64,000 nucleotides of DNA, from assembly GCF_037975245.1 (NCBI RefSeq), contig NC_092568.1:40579631-40643630 (forward strand), written 5' to 3'. Below the pieces are notes generated by a model. It was not told where the DNA came from. It saw only the letters and a program-made list of their open reading frames with translations, and made no database searches. How positions within the stretch are numbered: the first letter of the stretch is position 1; each line of letters begins with the position of its first letter. This document shows positions 24,101 to 35,179 of the stretch, piece after piece. Source of the stretch: Apostichopus japonicus (lineage: Eukaryota > Echinodermata > Holothuroidea > Aspidochirotida > Stichopodidae). Made by a program: the position numbers and the translations under genes.

Positions 24101-24837
24101 GTAGATTAGTTTAGATCGTAATAGACTAACGGTCTGATAAATAGCAGTATTATTATAAAGCAATGGTTGCTTAGTGTGTTAGCAAATTTTTTTTTATTGT
24201 TATTAAAGCTAGGTGGTAGAGCAGATTCTCGACTCAGGCATGCTCTGTTTACAATGTTAGAGATTAACTGGATGAGTCTTGAGGTGAAGTTTTTCGAAGC
24301 TATAAAGGTACACATTTACTATTATTATATTTTCAACATCTGCTAGGAATATACCGTTACGATAAAATTCACAGCAAAAAGAAACTGTAAACAAAACTCA
24401 ATGGATTTGTGATGTCATATGCAATTAGTGATGATATGCAAATTCATAACTGATAATTGAACCATTTTACACTGCATATGGGTATCAAAACTAATCGAAC
24501 TTGGAATGTAAATGGTAAACGTAAAGAAAGTGACGAACATTATGAGACGAATGAATTATCGCAAAGTAAACGAATACCGTAACTCACTCATCGTTACAAT
24601 AGATGTTTGTATTTTCTTGTGTATGTTAGTATGTGCTGTCTTATTTCCATTGTTATAGTTCAATTTCAAATTGATTGTGTCATAATTTACGTAATACATC
24701 AAAACTGTAACAAAGTTACTTCCAATATAAATCAACAGTTCATGAAGTATTAAGAAACGACGGTATACGTTATAGATACACTGTTGGCAAATGCATTATA
24801 ACGGTTTCCCTTTGCAGATGTATACTATAGATAAGTG
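21103..24837. other. 3.7 kb without a recognisable gene
   Basis: AT-rich DNA with short open frames only (for example 83, 89 and 95 codons) lacking domain signatures. A GC-richer island lies at 22200-22560, with no coding frame recognised. Confidence 0.4.
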
Positions 24838-25180
24838 TTCTAAAATGTTTATTCTGAAATTATTGCTTTCGAAAAATGCAATATCACAAAATGTCTTTCG
24901 ACGTAATCTTACCTTCGATTGTATCAGATTTGTTAATCTCTACTTGTGGCTTGAGGTCTACTAGTATATACTTTACGAGGATATTCGTGTCCCTTCCCAA
25001 AAGAGTAATGCGTCAGAACCGTCAATCCTGTTATGAACATACCGTGGTATGATTCAAGCCACGGTTGGACTTTGGTTTATTATATTAACATATCAATGGA
25101 CATCTATGCAAAGTTTCTGTTTAAAAGTAAATACAAGATAACACTGCAGGTAATTCTGTACCTGTCAATATTTACTGTTT
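24838..25180 (-). pseudogene. decayed duplicate (copy B) of the exon at 135-374
   Basis: It aligns with 61-400 along its length, including the donor GTAAGATTACG at 24902-24912 and the acceptor tgacag near 25162. Deletions and stops break the frame. It lies 1.2 kb beyond the minus-strand helical-protein pseudogene, as copy A lies beyond the intact gene, but there at 17.5 kb. The two pairs may be one ancestral duplication later expanded by insertions. Confidence 0.45.
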
Positions 25181-25929
25181 GCGATTTTACGATTGTTTTT
25201 GTCTCTGCATGATTATACCTTTTGATCTAAAAGTAAAATATCCCCCCAAAAGTACCTTAAATATGAATGAAAAGCATTATTCTTTTGGTCGAGAAAGGAA
25301 ATCTTAAATTGATAATACTTATAAAGATATAACTTTAGCGATTAGCTTAACAACAACCGTGTATATTTAACCTAGCAGTTTGTCTTATCAAACTATTAGG
25401 GTAAGACAACCTACATAACCGAACATCATACTGTTTTATAAGGATTAAAAGGCTGCTCTGATTTGATTTTCGAAATCGCGTCATGTCCCATGACACAAAA
25501 TGAACAACACATGAATTAAGGAAATGGATTGAACGTATGGAAACAAATAGATAGTGACAAATAGAACATAATCGTTCAACGTTGAAATACAAATTGCAAC
25601 ATGATTAAATTTAAAAAAAAGCGTCAACTGTTATCGCATTTTTCACATTTGGGACGCATGTTCCATCGTATCTGCATGTAGTGCAATGTTCTAAAGTATT
25701 ATGGTATAGTAAAGTATAATATACATATAATTCTCATGGTCACACTCGCTATACCACAAAGCAGATTGAATATCTCGCCTACAGTGTTGCGGATAATTTT
25801 GCTGTATGTATACCTGTAGCTTAGAGCAACTGTTCCTGTGGCTTTCTTTTCGTGGGAGTTGCTCAACCATTACCACGAACGTTATAATGTGTTAATATAT
25901 GCATATACATACATAGCACGTGACATCGT
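25181..25929. other. no gene seen
   Basis: AT-rich DNA; short frames without recognisable product. The right part may be 3' UTR of the LINE tail described next. Confidence 0.4.
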
Positions 25930-26330
25930 TGTCCTCCATTCTCTTCTTCGTCTTCGTCTTCGTTACGGTGACACATCCGCAAAAAGGGACAATATCTCAC
26001 CACACACACGTCAAGAGAGTAATTAGTTAAATCTGACACGAGTACTGATATGAGTGACAGGATTTACAGAACCACTGGAACTACTAATGAGGTCTGAAGG
26101 CAGACTATTCCAATCCCTAATTGTATTTGGAAGAAAACTATACTTATAGCAATTGGTACTGGCATACAATTGGCAGAAATGCATATCCTGCATGTTCCGA
26201 CTCCTTGCAGAGGCTTCCTTAGGCAGTCAATAAGAATCTGAGCCTGACCATGGATGCCCTTAGCAAATAAGATGAGGATTCTATGTATAATTGCGTAAAA
26301 GAACTGTGCGCACCTGATCGGTTCATTAAA
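25930..26330 (-). pseudogene. LINE 3' tail: C terminus of a reverse transcriptase ORF2
   Basis: Read on the minus strand, it ends with a block typical of jockey/CR1/RTE-like ORF2 C termini: Y-K-Y-S-F-L-P, then T-I-R-D-W-N-S-L-P, ending R-V-R-F-N-stop near 26025. A short 3' UTR with GAAGAC repeats (about 25935-25965) follows. The upstream part holds A-R-S-R-N and related remnants. Loss of everything upstream is normal 5' truncation. Its 5' edge abuts the helical-protein pseudogene, whose C terminus is missing. Confidence 0.65.
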
Positions 26331-27338
26331 TTATTTCATTTTCAAAATTCCAAAGCAAAACAGCGCATAATACCGCGTCCTTCAGCGAGCCTGTGAGCCT
26401 CTGAGGGTATTTCTTCTTAATCTCGTCTTGCTGCTTGCTTCGCCACTTATCGACGTAATTCTGGTCATCCGGCTTCTCTGGAATGCACTGCAGGTCGGTT
26501 CGAACTCCGGAAATCATGGCGTAAATTTCTTTGCAGCTTCCTTTTATCTCCACTATTTTTCTTTTCATCATTATGTAATGAATCCCTTTGGTGTCTTCAA
26601 CTGCCTTGTCCCCTTTGCTGTGGAAAGTAGTGAGCTCTTCTTTCACTATACTGAAGAAACCTGCAACCGCATTATGCCCACCCAAGAAAGCGGAGAGTGC
26701 TGGAATTAGGGCATCGCTAACGATCATGATTTCTGCCTCATTGATGCTTAACTGCTGACCTTCCGCCACCGCATTAGCCACGTCAGATTCTGCGCTCATA
26801 TTGAGAAGAGGGCTAGCAATTGCACCCACAATTGGAACAAACGAAAGTCCAATGGCCCACGCCTTCGACTTGGCAGCTTATGCTTCCAGTTTTGCTTTAC
26901 TTTCCATGAGTTTTTTGTTAAGATCCTGAAGCTCAGAGATCAACACCCTCGCCTCATCCTGTCTCTTCTTTAGAGGAACCATCATCTCCTCGTGCATCCT
27001 TACTATCTCGGTGCAGCATTGTTGGTATCCGGTCACTTCTTCCAGGATATCAGGAAGACATTCTTTCCATTCGTCTAGTTCCAGCCCTTCATAGTACTCA
27101 ATGAACTCTTGGATGCATCTTACCACTTGAGTACACAGAGGCAAACCCCCTTTTACATAGACGATGGCGTCTCGCCTCGTCTGATAACGGATTTTATCGA
27201 TATCAGTGGCCACGTTTGCATCAGAACCCACAGCATTCTCCGCATATAGAGATTTAAACATAGTGAGAATATCCGCATGTTTTCCGGCAATTCTTGCAAC
27301 TCAACGGAGAAACTATTCAGATCTTCTGCGACGGACAT
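26331..27338 (-). pseudogene. duplicate of the helical hairpin protein gene, inactivated
   Basis: It aligns with 17916-18884 over most of its length at high amino-acid similarity, including both hydrophobic segments. Three lesions: a one-base deletion at about 27260 (after about 25 codons) shifts the frame; an in-frame TAA at 26878-26880 precedes the hydrophobic hairpin; and homology ends near 26390, so the last ~20 residues are replaced by unrelated sequence where the LINE tail begins. The start is informative: ATG 27336-27338 follows the acceptor ttccacttacag by one base, giving an N terminus seven residues longer than in the intact copy. As in that copy, the family resemblance to alpha-helical pore formers is architectural only. 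Confidence 0.8.
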
Positions 27339-27390
27339 TCTGTAAGTGGAACAAAAGAAATAAAGGAAATACCTTTATGGAACGACAGTG

Positions 27391-28184
27391 TAAAAGACAA
27401 TCGAACTTTTGACGGAAAAAAGAAGAAAATGTCGGTATTACAAATTGAAATTTCAAGAAAGATTTCAAATGTTTAAAACATTGTCCACATTTCAATACAT
27501 TACTCGAAAGTCTGAGGACAAATTAATTTATTTTCAGATGAAACAGACGAATTTTTTGGATTAAGTATCCCATCTGGACCACCGCAGGATCTAAAAAGTA
27601 AAATTTTTCTGGCAAAGATCCGCAAACTAGCCACGGGTAAGCTCTCTCCGCCTCCCCCATTTTCTGATAGCTTCTTACGCCACTGATTACTCTTCCGACC
27701 TTTAAGTTCCTAAACACTGACTAATTTAACATTATGCAAGGAGTTGTTAGGGCAACTCCCTGCGTTATGCGTCATCGGTCGGTGTAGAAGTTATTACGTG
27801 CCAAACAAGAAATTCAAAAATGCATTGAGGTTTCGATGACTGCTGCAACTTCTTATTAAGACTATAGAACTGTATTTGCCTGCAAATACGCAGTATTGTA
27901 GTGCGCTTGGAGTGCTTGCAGTATTAGGAAGAACTCTCGGTTGTTCATGGTGTTATTTTTGGGCGTACAACACACCAGGGAGTATAGTCCTGTAGGTACC
28001 TGCAAATTGAGGGCGCTTGTGAGCGCCATGATAGGCTCGGAATAAGTTGGCCACACAGCTAGCCTTTGAAACTGCAAATGTACAGAGACTACATGAAACT
28101 TTAAGTTTTAACGTCGAGTCTTGTAGGTATCGTTCACTTGGCCAGTAATGCCAACATTGTAGAGCGCATCGCACTACAATAATA
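27391..28184. other. insertion separating the pseudogene from its upstream region
   Basis: About 790 bp absent from the intact copy, where the flanking blocks are about 50 bp apart. It contains GCTTCTTACGCCACTG (ending about 27685), the kind of terminus seen on hAT-like elements here, but no matching left end or target duplication was found. Confidence 0.4.
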
Positions 28185-28395
28185 ACATGCTTACAATACC
28201 TACGGGTCCACTGAATTGTTCACTGACTTTAAATAGACCAATGTTTTTCACTAACTAGAACATGAGCGACATTTTAGCTCAATTGACTTTTGTAAAGTTA
28301 ACTTTACCATCTATCATAGTTCATTGCTCTGTTTATTGTTTGTGTTGTTTATCTTTATGTTGTCCTGGAAGAGAAACAAAATTTTGGACTTAGCT
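28185..28395 (-). repeat. duplicated upstream region of the helical-protein pseudogene
   Basis: It matches 18960-19260 (TTTCACTAACTAGAACAT, GACTTTTGTAAAGT and GAAGAGAAACAA blocks), so the duplication included the putative promoter and 5' exon. Confidence 0.55.
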
Positions 28396-28406
28396 TTGGT
28401 TTGAAC

Positions 28407-28920
28407 TGGAAAGGCCTTGGAATCATTTTCTTGTGAAATTGTATTTTATTTAAGTTTAACATTTCACTTAAGCAGAATTTAATTTTACCTGAGTGGAATT
28501 CTATTTCACGTAAGTAGAAATGAATTTCAAGGGTGTGAAAACTCACAGCACAGTGTACACATGATACAGCGATGGAATGCTCAGGTCCAGCTAAAGATAA
28601 CAAAAGTATCACGTTTCATTACTGTCTGTATTTTGTAGTGACACGAACTAAAAGTCACTTGCAAGCAACAGAAAGTTAACTTTTTCAGATGGCCGCACGC
28701 GGTTTGGGGCGAGTCTTCAATGCCTTTAGGTCAAAGTAAATTTCACTTAGGTAGAATTCAATTTTTCTTAAGTGAAATTGCACAATATTGGTCTCAATTT
28801 TAATTAGGTAGAATACAATTCGATTTAAATACAATTTAATTCTACATTAAAACAAGTAATGCAAGTGCACTTAAGTTGAATGCATTTCGCTAATGGGGTA
28901 AATGTTAAAACGACTTGCCA
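28407..28920. mobile_element. MITE with ACTTAAGT array, split by a dispersed repeat
   Basis: Its right end, read inverted, is TATGGCAAGTCGTTTTAACA, close to the left end of the MITE at 58026. The left end (TGGAAAGGCCTTGGAATCAT) is more diverged. Inside are ACTTAAG-type palindromic units like those at 20.7-21.1 kb, interrupted at 28549-28729 by the 180-bp dispersed repeat. Confidence 0.5.
28549..28729. repeat. ~180-bp dispersed repeat (copy 1)
   Basis: About 85-90% similar by eye to 52905-53085, from CACAGTGT to TTCAATGCCTTTA. It contains GATGGCCGCACRCGGTTTGG, unusually GC-rich for this window. No terminal repeats or coding frame. Confidence 0.6.
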
Positions 28921-29354
28921 TAGGAGTGGACTAGAGCTATTGACGAGGATCAAATTTCATTTAACGTCAACAGAGATCATAGTCTGAGACAACAACTCCA
29001 AAAGTAAAGCATTGTCAAACTTGAGATGTGATATGTAGGTCTGTCTTAAAGGTTCATATTGCGTTTATCTGCAAATTTTAGCATTCCATTGTCACTTAAA
29101 ATGATTTACATATAAGCAACTTGCGATTGATGAAAGATAGGTTACTGTGATAGTGGTTTTACTTGGCGAACTCTAATTGACGAGTAATTAACCTTTTTGT
29201 AAAAACTGACAATTTTGTTGGAACAAAAAATCATGCATGCACCATTTCTTATACATATTTTAAAATCAACCAATCAAATCTTCTCTATCACGTGACGTCA
29301 CACAAGATAACCGCCTGTTTCGCTCCTTTTGTACTTTCACTGATGTACTAGGCC
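28921..29354. other. no gene seen
   Basis: AT-rich spacer; its last eight bases (ACTAGGCC, 29347-29354) are the left target duplication of the next element. Confidence 0.5.
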
Positions 29355-32128
29355 CATGGGCGTCAATGCTGATGGGGGGGGGGGCGGGGGACACGTCCCA
29401 CATTTCGATGGGTGGGGGAAACACTATCAAATATCCCCCCCCCCCCTTGCATTTGGAAAAAGAGTAGTGTCGTGGTTCTATTTGGTTAGGGCTTACACAT
29501 CTCAGGATTCGTATCATCGAATATCAATCAATGTTGCTGAATGGAGAATTCCACCCAGAACTCGAGAGTTGGTACCCTGAGCTCTCCGACAATCGTTAGC
29601 TTAGTCTGCATTTCTTTCGAGGCCAGTTCCAGTCGTCGTCGGTTGAAGGGTATAGACAAATATTCAAGTCGATGAATCCCGCGTACGGGCTATGTTTGGT
29701 GAAGTCGAAGCTATCTTGCGGTTGCTCCTCGTCTCCCCCGCCAGTTTCGACGGAAGCCGAGAGATCTTCTAGTGCTTTGAGGCGTTTGAAGATATGGCTA
29801 CGGAGCACCATGACTCATTAGAGGCTGAACCATGTGATGGTGTGCCATATTCACCGCGAAGGTCTAGCCCAGTTGAAGCCTGAGGGGTTTGCAGAGAAGT
29901 TCGTTGGTTCCTCGGATTACAGAAGCCGCATCTTCGGGTGATTCCAGTAGAAAACTAGTGCGCTCCGTCATTATCATAAGAGACAGCACTTTATAGCTAG
30001 AGCCAAAGCTTGTACATATTTGTTGTTTAGTTATAGATGGTGTCTCAAAGACGATGCCAGTTTCCTAATATTGGGGGAAAGGAATAGGGAGCATATTCCG
30101 TGTCAGCGCATCCCATGTTACCTTGTTGTTGAGTGATACCGGACTTTATTCCACAGTGTGAACACTGGGTACACACAGGGACGTTGCTAGAGGGGGGGGG
30201 GGGGGGTGTGGGGGTGTCTCACGCCCCAAACTTTGTAAAACTGACGATAGTTGGAAAATTTGACTGCGACACTCTAGTTTATCTAGGCCTATTCATTTAT
30301 TCCTGTGATTGTGCATGACCTGAAAATTGAAAAATTTCGGTCAAAATTGACCTTAAATCAGTCATATTTATCACGTTTTCCTTGCCACTTTGAGAAATTG
30401 TATCTCGCAATTCTTATACTCCACCGTACAAAACTTCGTATGATTTTCAATACCCCCAAAAAAGAATGCCTAATAGAACTACCGTCATAGGCGTAGGTGC
30501 CCAATTTAATTGGGGGGGGGGGGGGGGAGGTGTAACGAATTGCCCAAAAAATATAACCAACATTTTTCATGTGCATATCATATAGGCATGCATCGGTTTT
30601 TACATCGCATGCCAATAACATACAATCATTTTCCGTGTTATTATCCTTCCATATTGGTTAGAATTATTGGCGAAGCCGTTACAATATTTATGGTAATAAT
30701 AATATAAGTTTAACCACTAAAAAACACATCGTATCAGCATATTGCCCGAATTTTCACAAAAATATATGGTTGGGGTGGGGGGGGGGGCTAAATAAGTTTG
30801 TGATAGGAGTGCCAGTGGGTACAAATGTATCGAAAAAAGTGCAGAACAAAAGTGCAGTCGCGAAACACTGGGTGTCTGACTGACACTGACCGTATCGTTG
30901 ACGAGTAGCGCGAGGGTGAGGTGGTGGGGGGGGGGGAACAAAGCAGCAGTCGGAATTTTCTGCTTCAAAACCCATCTAGTGGATTTTCAGCCACTACACT
31001 ACACCCCTCCCCCCCCCCAATCATCAGGCCTTAGCTACGTCCATGGGTATACACGGTGGTTACATAGTACGCTCCGACCATAATTCACCCGATTACCAGA
31101 TGCAGATCCACCTAGTAACCGAGGTAACTTGCGTGAGGATTCCAACGAACTACCACTGATTTATTTTGATGCCTTCATCACTTTAACCACCACTCACATG
31201 GGACCTATGCTAAGTCTGACAAGACATGCTCATGTGTTAGGTCCTGAAAATATAATTAAAGTGGTTTGTCTTGGCATCCTTGTTTCAAATTTCATAGAAA
31301 TGTATTCTCGTAGACCTAGCAAAACATTTAAACTGACACAGTCCCATTGGAAGTATGTCACGGGTGGCATTAACATTGGGGGTTTAACATGCTGGCGTAT
31401 GACGACTTTTGGCCAAATTTGCGCTGAGCTCACTAGACAAACTAGGATCTGGGACTGTGCCTAATTAGTTAGTTATTTAAATTTTTAATAATGGCATATG
31501 AGGAAATGCACCATTTTGTGGTATGACTCCCATGACGGCAAGTCGAGAAACTCACATGCAGTCGCGGCAGATAGCTTCCTTCGCCTATATGTCCAGGGAC
31601 ATTTTGGGACATCGTTCCTATAGGCCTATATCTGAGGCCCTGGGGTCATTCCTTGACCGACTTGGTGCAATATAATGTGCCCATTTCGAAGTAAATTTAT
31701 TCACAGATTGTTAGTTTTCATGGGTTCGAACAAATGAGGGGTATTCTATCCTTTCCTAAAACATAGGGCAAAATGGGGCTTGGGTTCCAGTTCGCTGCAT
31801 GATTTGTCCACTTGCACTGGGTTCTAATATTCATGTCAATTGGAATCACTAATAGAAGAAATAATCCATCAAAACTTCAGGTCGCATGAACTTTATTCCC
31901 CGAGTGACGAATTTGTAATTTTTTTCCCGAAATCACGCAACTAGATGGCTGCTATCCAGCCTGACAAGTGCCATCTCCAGCGATCTGGCAGGTATTGAAA
32001 TCTGAAATTTTCTTGGTACGCTGCGCGCCAACTGATGATGGCGCTCCGCTTAGATGGTACTTACGGCCGGAATACTCGAATCGATTACGTCCCCCCCCCC
32101 AAAGTTTCAAATCGGATTGACGCCCCTG
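29355..32128 (-). mobile_element. hAT-like element, 2.8 kb, with perfect 8-bp target duplication
   Basis: ACTAGGCC flanks it on both sides (29347-29354 and 32129-32136). Its ends, CATGGGCGTCAATGCTGAT and inverted CAGGGGCGTCAATCCGAT, are near-matching terminal repeats followed by G runs. An 8-bp duplication is the hAT hallmark. A family core (CCATCTAAGCGGAGCGCC near 32050, minus strand) places the element on the minus strand. No transposase was recognised; the open frames inside (29596-29811 minus, 72 codons; 31129-31464 plus, 112 codons) have no known domain. A second element sits inside it at 30176-31045. Confidence 0.8.
30176..31045. mobile_element. nested hAT-like MITE, 870 bp
   Basis: The ends CAGGGACGTTGCTA and inverted CATGGACGTAGCTA are flanked by ggtacaca (30168-30175) and ggtataca (31046-31053), a 7/8 match. 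It contains several runs of 10 or more G, some following CATAGGCGTAGGTGCCC at 30487, which looks like another element end. Non-coding. Confidence 0.65.
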
Positions 32129-32136
32129 ACTAGGCC

Positions 32137-33671
32137 TATAAATAGACGTCTACAAGTATTCATTACGCATATTGAAGCTTTCGTAAACACGGACGACCTA
32201 GCCAGGCCAACGTGGACAAATCATAGGTATATATTATTTGCAGCTTGTAGATACTATTATTGTATTACTAACGAGTAACGTTTGTTGGTGTATTAGACGT
32301 TCGTGAAACGATTCGATCAGGCCAGGCCTGGTCTAACCCTGAGATTACGTTAATAAAGATTAAGAAAAACAAAATCTTCTAAAATATGCACAGACATTGC
32401 AAAGATATGACTACATAATTAAAATGCCTGTAATTATTGATTTTACTGTATAAAAAGGATGATACCACTAAACAAGAACACGTACAGTACATAGTAGTGC
32501 GGGCTATAAATTCAACTATAATAGCATTAATTACTACACTTCTAATGACAACAGAGTTCGTGAGCAAATGGCAACAAAGGATCGAAACACTCAAATCCTG
32601 TTCACTTAAATGTGCCAATCGATACTGGACAATCTTTTCCCGGGCTGCAGCTACCACATCTTTGACTTCCCTCTTGAGTAAGGATATGAAATCAATTTAA
32701 AGGTATATTATTATAGAATTGTCAAGGGAGTAAACTTAATCCATAAATGCATTTTAAATGCACCCAATTGTTGTGGACCCCTAACATGGATAACTCTTAT
32801 CATGTCATGGGATTCATTAATTCATATGGTATGCCATACTCCCAGAGATGCCAAAATGTGGAAGGAAAATGTTGCCACTTTCAAACTGCACTATTTGTAC
32901 TTGGAGCTATTCTCAACTCCAAAAGTGGATTACTTAAGTATATGACCCTCTGTGGCTAGTACATGGATTTACTGTGTGATGAAACCTCCAGGTTTAACTT
33001 GATGGTGTCAACAGTATTGATACACACAGAGTGGTGCATCATGCATGACCATTTTTTCATTCCGAGTTGCTTCAGAGCTAAGCGATAAGTATGCAGCTTT
33101 TTTGTCATTATGAACATTAAAGATAAAGCTGAACAATTTGCTGAACTGCTGTATACCCTAACATCCAGGCCTTATACTAAAATGTAAGTTTAGGCCATAA
33201 GCTTAAATAATAATCGCACAAAGTAATTCATATGCGACAAGGTGTATACAACAAAACATGAATACTTGTTTTTCATATGATGATAGCCAAGGCATAATAA
33301 TGAAGCTCAATAAAGAAGGATATTTAAACTTGTACTTATAGTACTCCTAGTTTAGGCTTCTACTGTTGCTTAGCTGGGCCAGTGGCAATATTCTTCAACA
33401 GTGGCAGATCCAGCTCAAAGCTGAATGGGGGGCGGGTGGGCACCATTTAAAGGGGGTGCAAAATAGTTGTTCTTGCTGACATTACAAAATAGGACCAAAC
33501 ATTCTAGTGGAGTTTGGGGTATGATACCCCGGTCCTCCCCTCTGAAAATTGTTTAAATTGTAGAATTAAATGATACTACCTACAACATGTGGGATCCAAA
33601 TTAGCTATGTAGGGAAGTATCCTGTGTACATCTGTATATTTATTAAATGGTAAATATTTGCTGTTTCAGTT
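32137..33671. other. no gene seen
   Basis: Short frames only. CAGTGGCAGATCCAGCTC at about 33400, followed by a G-rich stretch, resembles a hAT-like left end, but no partner end was found. Confidence 0.4.
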
Positions 33672-34160
33672 ATAATTGAAGGTGTTCTTTGCCAAAACTG
33701 GATCATCGGGATTTATAAACCACATAGCTATATACTTTGAATGGGTGTGGTATCAACAGACTCAACTTGTTAGATGAGGTAACAACACATCCCAAACAAC
33801 TCTGACAGCAGAAAGAGATATCACGATGCTTCCATGGGAGATCTACTGTAGTAACTATAGGAACCAGTGCTCGCCACCAATGGAGAATAAGGTAATTTGA
33901 CGTTGTTGATCTTTGCCAAGCAACAAATTTGAATGTTTTATATGCCCCCTACCCACCTCTCTTCCCTTATTACTGTCTTTAATACATTGTAACAACCTAC
34001 GCACAACCTTTAAATGGACTGGATATGATATTGAGGTGAACAGTGTATCTAGATAGCATTTCAGTAAGCTTTCCTTTAGACTGCTGTACATTCTGTTACA
34101 GTGAGGCTGTGGTTTAGAAATCCCGATGATCCAGTTTTGGCAAAGAACACCTTCAATTAT
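33672..34160. mobile_element. MITE with 43-bp perfect terminal inverted repeats
   Basis: 33672-33714 and 34118-34160 are exact inverted copies (outer end ATAATTGAAGGTGTTC, inner end ATCATCGGGATTT). Similarity extends about 11 bp further inside with one mismatch. The 489-bp element is non-coding. Target duplication is not resolvable. The superfamily is unknown. Confidence 0.8.
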
Positions 34161-34685
34161 CTCCTCTTATACTTAGTAACTTAACAGTTACACTGGAGTG
34201 ACATGCAATATCACTTTAACATGTTCCAAACTGTTCAGGAATCCATTGGGGTATGTCTTGTAGGTCAGTTTGGGAGGAATTAGCTGAGCTAAACAAAAGC
34301 AGTTTTCATCAGTTTTCAGAGCCAGAGACGAAAAAGCCCTCCCCGCTGACACTTCTCTGGATGATGTTTCTGCAGGTAGGGCAAGCCAGACCAAGTGGAC
34401 TGTAATCAGGGATACCAATGAAACTTCCAAGAGTCATAAATGCACCCAAAATGGTCAAGCTTATCAAAATTGGTGACTGGAAATGTTGTTGCAGACGTAG
34501 ACCTGGTCCCTGCTTACACAGTATTGCTCATATGTGTATTTACACACTGCACTGTGAATACTGAAATCTCTGAAAATACATCTTATGGACCTAAAATGAT
34601 AATTGCATAGAATTTTGTTGTGGCTTATATTGTGACGACTATAAAAAGTATCATTTTGGTATTAAATAAAAATATCATTTCTCAC

Positions 34686-35158
34686 CTAAGGTGGCATACT
34701 CCTATTAGAGCCTATATCCATCCGCTCGATAGTTCTCCTTCAGGAAAAGTGCCAAAAAGCAGCTGGAGAACATCTTTTTTGACCTTTTATCAATCATGAT
34801 CTAGTTTTTTGTGGCTTGCATGTTGAAGAGCATGAATGGAAGTACATGTGGTGAGTCAATTGAGGCAATTTTAGACCCCTTTAGGCCTCCCAGGAGCAGC
34901 GTAGGAAAATTGTTTACCACTGAGTGGAGAGGTTTCTTTACAAGTGACGAAAACTTCCGGCTCGGATAACAAAAAAATCTACATGGTCATGATACGGTAA
35001 ATTGATAGTGCCATTAAAGGCCAACTTGTCAGCTATCCGGTGATTAGATAGGTAGCGTTTAGCTAGTGAAAACTTCTATTTAGACTTAGAGACCACATTA
35101 CTTTTGTGATTTAGTGTGTAAGTCAATGGGGCCTTTAATGGGCGTATGCTACCTTAAG
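34686..35158. mobile_element. MITE with ~28-bp imperfect inverted ends
   Basis: The left end CTAAGGTGGCATACTCCTAT and the inverted right end CTTAAGGTAGCATACGCCCAT match over about 28 bp with several mismatches. The 470-bp interior is non-coding. It ends next to the CR1-like LINE fragment. Confidence 0.5.
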
Positions 35159-35179
35159 GCTCTGCATTTAACCATACAA

